From Sphingomonadales bacterium Ga0077531 (lineage in GTDB: Bacteria > Pseudomonadota > Alphaproteobacteria > Sphingomonadales > Sphingomonadaceae), in the NCBI GenBank assembly GCA_001464915.1, contig LNED01000043.1:1-42468 (forward strand): a stretch of DNA of 42,468 nt, written 5' to 3'. Positions 1 to 6,151 of this stretch are shown in pieces (within the stretch, counting starts at the first letter, position 1; every line of letters starts with the position of its first letter). Made by a program: the position numbers and the translations under genes. The notes below the pieces were generated by a model. It saw only the letters and a program-made list of their open reading frames with translations. It ran no database searches and was not told the DNA's origin.

Positions 1-64
1 CTTGATGCCGCGCTCCCACGCCTGATAGTGCAGCATCATCAGATCCCACTTGTCGACATCGGCC
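1..64. repeat. 64-bp exact direct repeat shared with 1085-1148
   Basis: Bases 1-64 and 1085-1148 are identical and in the same orientation. The second copy is the 3' part of intact nrdA; the first sits inside the nrdB reading frame. Homology ends just after the shared GGCC (64 and 1148). The junction falls at the residues ADVD/ADVE, where nrdA and nrdB probably share short microhomology. Because the repeat begins at base 1, a contig-end artefact is likely. Confidence 0.95.
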
Positions 65-258
65 TGGGTGAAGAAGCGGAAAATCTGAGTGAGCAGGTTG
101 CGCTCGTTCTCGGTGATTTTCTGCGCCCAGTCGCGGCAATCTTCGCCCAAGGGCACCTCTTCGGGCATCCAGTGGATCTGCTGCTGGCGCTTCCAGAAAT
201 CATAGGCCCAGGGGTACTGGAACGGCTTGTAGGTGGAGCGGGCTTCGAGCAGCGACAT
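1..258 (-). CDS. nrdB: Ribonucleotide reductase beta subunit, 5' fragment fused to an nrdA 3' fragment
   Basis: The gene runs off the left edge; 86 codons are visible. Residues 1-67 read as the N-terminus of a class Ia RNR radical subunit (MSLLEARSTYKPF, then WMPEEVPLGED and NERNLLTQIFRFFTQADV). In the family, FFTQADV is followed by VNDCY and the iron-ligand region. Here it switches, still in frame, to KWDLMMLHYQAWERGIK, which is the C-terminal sequence of the alpha subunit encoded at 941-2959. Bases 1-64 are identical to 1085-1148. A Shine-Dalgarno AGGAGA lies at 266-271, well placed for the ATG at 258. It is the fourth gene of the nrdA operon. I infer either a misassembled or contig-edge join, or a tandem-duplication junction. 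The real nrdB probably continues elsewhere. Confidence 0.8.
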   Translation of the reverse strand, partial: MSLLEARSTYKPFQYPWAYDFWKRQQQIHWMPEEVPLGEDCRDWAQKITENERNLLTQIFRFFTQADVDKWDLMMLHYQAWERGIK

Positions 259-326
259 GGCAGAGTCTCCTAAGGCAATAAGTATAGCATATACGGGGGC
301 AGCGCGGGGTTGGATTCAGCGCGGGC

Positions 327-509
327 TCACAACGAAACGAAAATTATGAAGATTGAGGCGGGCAGGAACATTGATGCCATGCCGACGTGGATCATCGCCG
401 CATTGCGCGAATGGCCGGGGGTGTTTTTGCGCAGTTCAAGCACCGCGTGCAGCAGAAACGCGACCGATACGACCACGCCAAACACGCCCATCCAAAACGG
501 CAATCCCAT
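327..509 (-). CDS. Small two-helix membrane protein between PilZ gene and nrdB
   Basis: This is a 60-residue protein from the ATG at 509, chosen because AGAAGGGA stands just upstream. A longer in-frame start at 560 adds a basic, unconvincing extension. Two hydrophobic stretches, roughly residues 4-22 and 44-59, flank a polar loop (ELRKNTPGHSRN), so it is probably an inner-membrane hairpin. It lies 47 bp after the PilZ gene stop and 68 bp before the nrdB start, all on one strand. It is therefore probably co-transcribed with ribonucleotide reductase. I do not recognise the family; its function is unknown. Confidence 0.6.
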   Translation of the reverse strand: MGLPFWMGVFGVVVSVAFLLHAVLELRKNTPGHSRNAAMIHVGMASMFLPASIFIIFVSL

Positions 510-556
510 AGTGTCATTCCCTTCTGCCCGCGTGGTTGAGCGGGTTATCATGTGTC

Positions 557-904
557 TCAAATCAACCGCCGCACGGGCGGCCGGGTGAGGTCTTCTTCAT
601 AGGCGTCGCGCGCGCCGTCCCAGTCGGCATCGGCGAAGTGGGCCACCACCCGCGCCGACAGCGTGCGCTGGAACACCAGCCCGGCGTCCGCCCCATCGCG
701 CCACGCGACCCGCGCCAGATGCGGCCCGGTGCCGGCGATGAACAACCGCACCATTTCGCCGATTCTGAGCCGCCCGCGGGCGTCTTCGATCCGGCAGCCG
801 CCTTCGGACAGGTCAGCCAGCGCGATGTCCCACAGCATCCCGTGGGCAGAGCGGCACGCGCCGGTGGCGGTGGTGGGCAGGCGGGGAGACTTGCGGGTTT
901 TCAC
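557..904 (-). CDS. PilZ domain protein (putative c-di-GMP binding)
   Basis: This is a 115-residue, single-domain protein. Both PilZ ligand motifs are visible: an RxxxR-type N-terminus (R4-x3-R8 in TRKSPR) and a DxSxxG motif (D31-L-S33-E-G-G36). PilZ domains bind cyclic di-GMP and usually act as effectors for motility, exopolysaccharide or cell-cycle control. The start is GTG at 904, with GGGGAGG about 9 nt upstream. The gene begins 36 bp after the nrdA stop and precedes the small membrane gene and nrdB, so it sits within the RNR operon. There is no output domain, so the partner is unknown. Confidence 0.8.
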   Translation of the reverse strand: MKTRKSPRLPTTATGACRSAHGMLWDIALADLSEGGCRIEDARGRLRIGEMVRLFIAGTGPHLARVAWRDGADAGLVFQRTLSARVVAHFADADWDGARDAYEEDLTRPPVRRLI

Positions 905-940
905 TGCAATGCGCCTCCCCTTCCCAGCCTCACCTGCGCC

Positions 941-2959
941 TTACTGGCAGCTCAGGCATTCCTCGTAATCGGTGGGGCTGACGGCGTTGAGCTCGATCTT
1001 CGCGAGTTCCGAGGTGTTGTCCGCCTCGACCCCGCCGACGAAGCCCGCGCGCTGCACCGACTTCGAACGCAGATAATACAGCGACTTGATGCCGCGCTCC
1101 CACGCCTGATAGTGCAGCATCATCAGATCCCACTTGTCGACATCGGCCGGGATGAACAGGTTCAGCGACTGCGCCTGATCGATATAGGGCGTGCGATCCG
1201 CCGCGAATTCGAGCAGCCAGCGCTGATCGATTTCGAAGCTGGTCTTGTACACCGCCTTTTCCTCGACCGAGAGGAAGTCGAGATGCTGCACCGAACCACC
1301 GCGTTCGAGGATCGAGTTCCAGACATTGGTCGAATTCTTCGACTTTTTGTCGAGCAGCTTTTCCAGATAGGGGTTCTTGACGATGAAGCTGCCCGACAGG
1401 GTCTTGTGGGTGTAGATATTGGCCGGGATCGGCTCGATGCAAGCCGAGGTGCCGCCGCAGATGATGCTGATCGACGCGGTCGGCGCGATCGCCATCTTGC
1501 AGCTGAACCGCTCCATCGCGCCCATATCGGCGGCATCGGGGCACGGCCCGCGTTCCTGCGCGAGCAGCATCGAAGCCTCGCACGCCTTGGCGTGGATATG
1601 CTTGAACATCTTCAGGTTCAGCGCCTTGGCCATCGCGCTTTCAAACCCGATGCTCTTTTGCTGCAGGAACGAGTGGAAGCCCATCACGCCCAGACCCACC
1701 GAACGCTCACGCTCGGCCGAGTACTTCGCCCGCGCCATTTCATCAGGCGCGCGGTCGATGTAATCCTGCAGCACGTTGTCGAGGAAGCGCATCACGTCTT
1801 CAATGAACTGCTTGTCGCTGTTCCATTCGTCCCAGGTTTCCAGGTTGAGCGACGAAAGGCAGCACACCGCGGTGCGATCATTACCGAGGTGGTCGATCCC
1901 GGTCGGCAGGGTGATTTCCGAGCACAGGTTCGAGGTCGATACCTTCAGGCCCAGATCGCGGTGATGCTTGGGCATCATGCGGTTCACCGTGTCGTTGAAC
2001 ACGATGTAGGGCTCACCGGTGGCAAGCCGGGTTTCGACCAGCTTCTGGAACAGCGAGCGCGCATCGACCGTGGCGCGCACTTCGCCGGTCTTGGGCGACT
2101 TGAGGTCGAATTCGGCCCCATCGCGCACCGCTTCCATGAATTCATCGGTCAGCAGTACGCCGTGGTGCAGGTTCAATGCCTTGCGGTTGAAATCGCCGCT
2201 GGGCTTACGGATTTCGAGGAACTCTTCGATCTCCGGGTGGCTGACGTCGAGATAGCACGCCGCCGACCCGCGCCGGAGCGAGCCTTGCGAAATCGCCAGC
2301 GTCAGGCTGTCCATCACGCGCACGAAGGGGATGATCCCGCTGGTCTTGCCATTCAGGCCGACCGGCTCACCAATCCCGCGGACATTGCCCCAATAGGTGC
2401 CGATCCCGCCGCCCTTCGACGCGAGCCAGACGTTCTCGTTCCAGGTGTTGACGATCCCTTCGAGGCTGTCGGACACCGAGTTCAGGTAGCAGCTGATCGG
2501 CAACCCGCGGTGGGTGCCGCCGTTCGACAGCACCGGGGTGGCGGGCATGAACCACAGCTTTGAGATGTAGTCATACAGCCGCTGGGCGTGGGCCTGATCA
2601 TCGGCATAGGCATCGGCCACGCGGGCGAACAGGTCCTGATAATTTTCACCGGGCAGCAGGTAACGATCGGTCAGCGTTTCCTTGCCGAAATCGGTCAGAC
2701 GCGCATCGCGGGTGTCATCAGTGACCACAGTGAAGCGCCGCGCGTTGACGGTCTTGCTGTCCACATCACCCTTTGCGGCGGCGGCCATGGCGCCAACAAG
2801 CGCTTCGCCTGCCTTGGCGGCGATCAGCGCGTCCGATCCTGCGTCTGCTGCTTTCATAGTCACTGCCTTTTCTTGTCCATCAGACGTCACAGCAAGCGTG
2901 CCTGCATCCAGTTCATTCAATCCGTTGTCCGGCACGTTATCGCTCACCTTGAAATCCAT
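941..2959 (-). CDS. nrdA: Class Ia ribonucleoside-diphosphate reductase, alpha subunit
   Basis: The large subunit reduces ribonucleoside diphosphates to deoxynucleotides together with NrdB. In 672-residue numbering the active-site Cys pair is C157 (SCYLNSV) and C366 (VCCLSSLNL). The catalytic NLCSE motif is N344/C346/E348. The radical-relay Tyr pair lies in SLYYLRSKSVQRA, and the C-terminal redox pair is ECLSCQ. The protein is shorter than E. coli NrdA (761). Residues 1-75 are Ala-rich with no recognisable ATP-cone, so dATP inhibition through an alpha-subunit cone seems absent. ATG 2959 is preferred over GTG 2971. Expression is probably under LexA (box at 3008-3022), and upstream GANTC sites suggest cell-cycle control. 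Confidence 0.97.
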   Translation of the reverse strand: MDFKVSDNVPDNGLNELDAGTLAVTSDGQEKAVTMKAADAGSDALIAAKAGEALVGAMAAAAKGDVDSKTVNARRFTVVTDDTRDARLTDFGKETLTDRYLLPGENYQDLFARVADAYADDQAHAQRLYDYISKLWFMPATPVLSNGGTHRGLPISCYLNSVSDSLEGIVNTWNENVWLASKGGGIGTYWGNVRGIGEPVGLNGKTSGIIPFVRVMDSLTLAISQGSLRRGSAACYLDVSHPEIEEFLEIRKPSGDFNRKALNLHHGVLLTDEFMEAVRDGAEFDLKSPKTGEVRATVDARSLFQKLVETRLATGEPYIVFNDTVNRMMPKHHRDLGLKVSTSNLCSEITLPTGIDHLGNDRTAVCCLSSLNLETWDEWNSDKQFIEDVMRFLDNVLQDYIDRAPDEMARAKYSAERERSVGLGVMGFHSFLQQKSIGFESAMAKALNLKMFKHIHAKACEASMLLAQERGPCPDAADMGAMERFSCKMAIAPTASISIICGGTSACIEPIPANIYTHKTLSGSFIVKNPYLEKLLDKKSKNSTNVWNSILERGGSVQHLDFLSVEEKAVYKTSFEIDQRWLLEFAADRTPYIDQAQSLNLFIPADVDKWDLMMLHYQAWERGIKSLYYLRSKSVQRAGFVGGVEADNTSELAKIELNAVSPTDYEECLSCQ

Positions 2960-3007
2960 TGGTCGCCCCACTTGTCCGCCGAATCAGGCCATGCCGCAAG
3001 GGGTCAT

Positions 3008-3022
3008 GTTCTAATTCTGTTC
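3008..3022 (-). promoter_or_regulatory. LexA (SOS) box of the nrdA operon
   Basis: The site reads GTTC-TAATTCT-GTTC on the plus strand (GAAC-N7-GAAC towards nrdA). This is the exact alphaproteobacterial LexA consensus. It starts 49 bp upstream of the nrdA ATG and overlaps the -10 hexamer of a candidate minus-strand promoter, so repression by occlusion is the expected mode. A second perfect box stands before mmcB, which supports use of this motif here. Confidence 0.85.
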
Positions 3023-3050
3023 TATACAGGTTGGTCCACAGACTTGCCAA
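3021..3050 (-). promoter_or_regulatory. LexA-overlapped proximal promoter of nrdA
   Basis: On the minus strand, TTGGCA (3045-3050) and TATAGA (3021-3026) are separated by 18 bp. Each resembles the -35 and -10 consensus. The -10 overlaps the LexA box. The predicted start lies near 3014, giving a leader of about 55 nt. This is a pattern match only. Confidence 0.55.
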
Positions 3051-3128
3051 CAGGAAGACCCCGAAAGGCCTGCTTTGTCATGTCAGATAGCCCCCAATCG
3101 GCCCGCATCTTTGCCCCTTGGCGGCGGC

Positions 3129-3395
3129 GAATCCTTTCGCTTGTGCTCTGGTCAGAGCGGCGAAGGGATCACCAAGGCTTGGGGGTCGAATTAGCGCCGA
3201 ACCACTAGATAATGAATCAGACAGCGAATCCCGTCAACGGGTGTTTAACGCAAAAATTACCATGACAGACCGGTGAAAGAGCCGTGACAAACCCGCGACG
3301 CGTGGACCAAGCTTGAGTCGCGCACCGCGCAAGCCCCAAACTGAATCTGTGAAGAAATAAATGGTGATTGAATCATTCGAATCCACCCGTGAATC
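3129..3395. promoter_or_regulatory. Cluster of eight GANTC (CcrM) sites upstream of nrdA
   Basis: GANTC sites begin at 3129, 3214, 3226, 3315, 3343, 3370, 3379 and 3391: eight in 267 bp, where about one is expected at this base composition. In alphaproteobacteria CcrM methylates GANTC, and GcrA uses the methylation state to drive cell-cycle genes. Between 3240 and 3560 I see no credible gene. The short frames there lack homology or Shine-Dalgarno support. Confidence 0.7.
3209..3237 (-). promoter_or_regulatory. Candidate distal promoter of nrdA
   Basis: On the minus strand, TTGACG (3232-3237) and CATTAT (3209-3214) are separated by exactly 17 bp. The predicted transcript would have a leader of about 240 nt. 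Two GANTC sites (3214-3218 and 3226-3230) lie within the promoter itself, which fits methylation-sensitive transcription of the GcrA/CcrM type. Confidence 0.45.
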
Positions 3396-3560
3396 TTTTG
3401 CACGCGAATGCGCATGATTGTTGCGGAATGGACTGACAAAGCCATTACGGAAGCAGTGTTTGGGGGCAAGGCACACCCGGCAAGGCAAGCCACCGCCGCG
3501 TCGTCGCCGCCCGCGCAGCTACGGCGCTGCGAATCAGCAGAGGTTCACATCGCCAGATCC

Positions 3561-3606
3561 ACCAAAGCAAAAGGGCGCCCCAAATGGGACGCCCTTTTGC
3601 TTTGGT
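3561..3606 (-). terminator. 17-bp perfect hairpin at the tRNA-Arg 3' end
   Basis: Arms 3561-3577 and 3590-3606 are perfect inverted complements of 17 bp around a 12-nt centre. Within the centre a further CCC/GGG can pair. Downstream of the tRNA on the minus strand this is the obvious intrinsic terminator, with CCCTTTTGCTTTGG following the stem. The outer 4 bp of the stem are the tRNA's own discriminator base and CCA. Confidence 0.75.
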
Positions 3607-3679
3607 GCACCCGACTGGATTCGAACCAGTGGCCTCTGCCTTCGGAGGGCAGCACTCTATCCAGCTGAGCTACGGGTGC
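3603..3679 (-). tRNA. tRNA-Arg(CCG)
   Basis: This is a 77-nt cloverleaf with encoded CCA. The acceptor arm GCACCCG/CGGGTGC spans 3673-3679 and 3607-3613, with discriminator A and then CCA at 3603-3605. The anticodon stem CTGCC/GGCAG holds the loop CTCCGAA, giving anticodon CCG, which reads CGG. The T arm contains GGTTCGAATCC. It stands alone, without adjacent integrase or att-like duplication, so there is no sign of use as an integration site. Confidence 0.97.
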
Positions 3680-3847
3680 CAAATGCTATACGCTGCACGC
3701 AATAATTGCGCGCGGGGCGCCGCTTAGCAAGAGGCTGGATGCGGCGCTAGACAATTGTTCGGCCATGATGCGCAGACTCGTCTGGCCGCAGGATCGGCAC
3801 GGCCCGGCTTAACCAATCGGCAAGGAGCCGACCCTAGGCTCGCCGCT

Positions 3848-4234
3848 ATGGCCAGCTTTCCGCCCGAAACGATTCTCTCTCCTGATGCGGTCCCGCATCC
3901 CGGCGTCGGCGCGTCTGCCGCGCTAGAATCGGCGTGGTTGGATCTTCACCGGCAGGCGGGCGATCTGGCACGGCTCGCGCAGATTGCGGCGGAACCGGCG
4001 CAGATCAATGCTGCACTCAGCGACAGAATCGCCAAGGCACGGCCGTGGCAGACCAACCTGCTCGCTCAGGGGATCGAGGATGTCGCCGCGATGCTCGGCA
4101 GCGGGATGGCGGCGCTCGCCACGCTGTCGGGGCGCGGGCAGGATACGTCCGCCCCGGCGCTGGCGCTATGGCGCGAATTTCACGCCGCGCGCGGAGCGTT
4201 GCTGGCGGTGCTCCATACTGACGAGAGCAATTGA
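3848..4234 (+). CDS. Hypothetical protein, Ala-rich helical
   Basis: This is a 128-residue protein from the ATG at 3848 (MASFPPETILSPDAV). An in-frame start at 3755 would add a low-quality extension. An AAGGAG at 3821-3826 lies too far upstream to serve that ATG. From residue 30 on, the chain is helical and Ala/Leu-rich (LHRQAGDLARLAQIAAEPAQ) and has no signal peptide or membrane segment. I do not recognise the family. It ends 54 bp before mmcB, and the intervening sequence holds a LexA box, so the two are probably separate transcription units. Confidence 0.6.
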   Translation: MASFPPETILSPDAVPHPGVGASAALESAWLDLHRQAGDLARLAQIAAEPAQINAALSDRIAKARPWQTNLLAQGIEDVAAMLGSGMAALATLSGRGQDTSAPALALWREFHAARGALLAVLHTDESN

Positions 4235-4261
4235 GCAGATTAGCTCGGCGCGCTTGACTGC

Positions 4262-4276
4262 GTTCCCACTCTGTTC
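4262..4276 (+). promoter_or_regulatory. LexA (SOS) box of mmcB
   Basis: GTTC-CCACTCT-GTTC is a perfect match to the alphaproteobacterial LexA consensus. It ends 12 bp before the mmcB ATG. That agrees with mmcB being a known LexA-regulated gene in Caulobacter. Confidence 0.9.
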
Positions 4277-4288
4277 CAATTTGCCGGG

Positions 4289-4783
4289 ATGACTGGCGCG
4301 CTTTCCCCTTTGCATGATTCGTCTCCGCTTACGGCGGGCGACGTCGCGCGCGGGATCGGGCGGTTGTTTGCGCGCAACGACATCTGGTGCCTGCCCGAAG
4401 TGCCGATCCGCAACGGTCGCCGCGCCGATCTGATGGGGATCGACGCCAAGGGCCTGGTGGTGATTGTTGAGATCAAGGTCGCGCGCAGCGATCTGCTCGG
4501 CGATGGAAAATGGCCCGATTACCTCGATTTTTGCGACCGATTTTACTGGGGGGTGCCACCGGGATTGGATCGCGCGCCGTTGGAGAGTGAGGCTTACCGT
4601 CCCGAAACCTGCGGGGTGATTGTCGCCGATGGCTATGACGCCGAGATCTTGCGCCCCGCCGCGCTCGAACCGCTGGCGGCTGCGCGGCGCAAGGTTGAGG
4701 TGGAGCGATTGGCGCGGATCGCGATGCGGCGGCACACGGCGTTGATCGATCCGCTGTGCGCGGCGCTTGATACGCTCGTCTAA
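4289..4783 (+). CDS. mmcB: MmcB family DNA repair protein
   Basis: This 164-residue protein has a PD-(D/E)XK nuclease-like core: D47 (RRADLMGID), then E61-I-K63 in VVIVEIKVARSDLLGDGK. Those residues match the restriction-endonuclease-fold active site. The later segment WPDYLDFCDRFYWGVPPG is characteristic of the family. In Caulobacter the founding member is SOS-induced and contributes to mitomycin C resistance, presumably in crosslink repair; the biochemical activity is not established. A LexA box immediately upstream supports the call. No Shine-Dalgarno is obvious, so a short or absent leader is possible. Confidence 0.9.
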   Translation: MTGALSPLHDSSPLTAGDVARGIGRLFARNDIWCLPEVPIRNGRRADLMGIDAKGLVVIVEIKVARSDLLGDGKWPDYLDFCDRFYWGVPPGLDRAPLESEAYRPETCGVIVADGYDAEILRPAALEPLAAARRKVEVERLARIAMRRHTALIDPLCAALDTLV

Positions 4784-4826
4784 TAGCACTGTCGGATTGG
4801 AGCGATTTGCGGCATAGGTTGGCGCG

Positions 4827-5603
4827 ATGCTGCCGCCTGACCTGCCCGTTCCGCTCGCGCTGCTGATCGTGAGCTTTGCCGTGACGGTGATCGTGGCGCT
4901 GCGGTATCTGCTCGCCAGCGGGCTGTTCGCATTCGCGACCGCCCGGATGCGGCCCGGGCTCTATGCCGGGCGGGGCGAACAAATGGTGCGCGAAGTGCGC
5001 TGGTCGCTGCTGTCGGCCGCGATTTACGGCACGCCAGCGGGGATCGTGCTGTGGGGCTGGCAACATCATGGCTGGACGCTGATCTCGACCGATTTTGCCG
5101 CGCTGCCGTGGTGGTATCATCCGCTGTCCTTGCCGATCTACCTGTTCGTGCAGGACACCTGTTTTTACTGGAGCCACCGCTGGATGCACCGGCCCAAGTG
5201 GTTCCGCATCGCCCACGCCGTCCACCATGCCAGCCGCCCGCCGACCGCTTGGACCGCGATGAGTTTCCACCCCGTAGAGGCGGTGACCGGCGCGATTGTG
5301 GTGCCGGTGCTGGTGTTCCTTGTCCCGATCAATGTCACCATGCTGGGGCTGGTGCTGACCATCGCCACGGTGATGGGGGTGACCAATCACATGGGGTGGG
5401 AGATGTTCCCGCGCTGGCTCGTTCATTCTCCATTGGGACATTGGCTGATAACAGCCAGCCATCACGAGCGGCACCATGAGGAATATTTATGCAATTTCGG
5501 GCTGTATTTCCGCGTCTGGGACAGGCTGTGCGGCACAGACAAGGGCCTGTCGCGCCGCATCGTGGCCGAGGCCGGGCACGCGCCCGCGCGCGCCGTTTCG
5601 TGA
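4827..5603 (+). CDS. Sterol desaturase / fatty acid hydroxylase family membrane protein
   Basis: This 258-residue integral membrane protein has the complete histidine-box set of the family: H117-x3-H121 (SHRWMH), H130-x2-HH134 (HAVHH), N187-H188, and H212-H-x2-HH217 (HHERHH). These bind the di-iron centre used for hydroxylation or desaturation of lipids, sterols or carotenoids. Hydrophobic helices lie near residues 8-28, 62-78, 98-115 and 152-182. The substrate cannot be read from the sequence. Its stop overlaps the GTG of the DUF2141 gene by 3 bp, so the two are translationally coupled. Confidence 0.85.
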   Translation: MLPPDLPVPLALLIVSFAVTVIVALRYLLASGLFAFATARMRPGLYAGRGEQMVREVRWSLLSAAIYGTPAGIVLWGWQHHGWTLISTDFAALPWWYHPLSLPIYLFVQDTCFYWSHRWMHRPKWFRIAHAVHHASRPPTAWTAMSFHPVEAVTGAIVVPVLVFLVPINVTMLGLVLTIATVMGVTNHMGWEMFPRWLVHSPLGHWLITASHHERHHEEYLCNFGLYFRVWDRLCGTDKGLSRRIVAEAGHAPARAVS

Positions 5604-6037
5604 AAGCGCCTGCGCTGGCTCTGCTGGCGCTGACCGCCGCGCTGCCGGCGGCACCGGCATGGGCTGGCGATGTGGTGATCACGGTCACCGATCTGCGATC
5701 AACCAAGGGCGTGGTGCGGGCCTGCATGACCACGCGGTCTGACGTGTTTCCCAAATGCATCAAGGATCCCGGCGCCCACCGCACCGTGGTGCCAGCAGGT
5801 AAGGTGGTCGAAATCCGCTTCAAGGACGTCAAGCCGGGCGATTATGCGATCGCGTTGCTGCATGACGAAAACGACAACGGCAAAGCCGACCGCGCGCTCG
5901 GCATGGCGCCCAAGGAAGGGTACGGCTTTTCGCGCGATGCCCCGGTGCGAATGGCCCCGCCCAAGTTTTCTGATGCCGTATTCAAGATCGCCGAAGGCCT
6001 GAGCCGCGTGACCATCAAGATGCGTTACTTTTTGTAG
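5600..6037 (+). CDS. DUF2141 domain secreted protein
   Basis: This is a 145-residue protein with an N-terminal signal peptide (KAPALALLALTAALPAA, then an APAWAG cleavage region). The DUF2141 signature follows: GVVRACMTTR near the start of the domain and then LLHDENDNGKAD, KEGYGFSRDA. I chose GTG 5600 because it gives a clean signal peptide and forms a GTGA overlap with the upstream stop. A longer in-frame start at 5489 would bury the signal sequence behind an Arg-rich extension. The function is unknown; pairing with the sterol-desaturase-like gene suggests a shared envelope lipid role, by inference only. Confidence 0.85.
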   Translation: MKAPALALLALTAALPAAPAWAGDVVITVTDLRSTKGVVRACMTTRSDVFPKCIKDPGAHRTVVPAGKVVEIRFKDVKPGDYAIALLHDENDNGKADRALGMAPKEGYGFSRDAPVRMAPPKFSDAVFKIAEGLSRVTIKMRYFL

Positions 6038-6083
6038 TTTCAGACCTCCCGACCCGCGCGCCATACGACCCCGCAAATCTGCC

Positions 6084-6098
6084 TCACGTTTAACGTGA
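6084..6098. promoter_or_regulatory. Perfect palindrome, candidate operator before the PAS-like gene
   Basis: TCACGTT-T-AACGTGA forms two 7-bp arms around one base, a good dimeric-repressor site. Overlapping it, TTAA-N7-TTTACC (6091 onward) differs by one base from a CtrA site (TTAA-N7-TTAAC). Which protein binds, if any, cannot be told from sequence. Confidence 0.4.
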
Positions 6099-6151
6099 TG
6101 TTTACCACGCCGCGCCAGAACGGCTGGGTAAAGGTTCACCAAAAGGGGCGG

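Noticed and set aside
536..2563. Very long plus-strand ORF (675 codons) opposite nrdA
   Set aside because: It is antisense to a clear NrdA. High GC and codon bias leave few stops in this frame; the translation shows no domain and no Shine-Dalgarno.
2972..3202. Possible cobalamin riboswitch in the nrdA leader
   Set aside because: Neither the B12 box nor the other conserved cobalamin aptamer core elements could be found on the minus strand.
3234..3493. Short minus-strand ORFs upstream of nrdA
   Set aside because: No Shine-Dalgarno, unusual composition and overlap with the GANTC-rich control region.
3603..3679. tRNA-Arg as an integration site for a mobile element
   Set aside because: No integrase, no duplicated tRNA 3' end and no abrupt gene-content change on either side.
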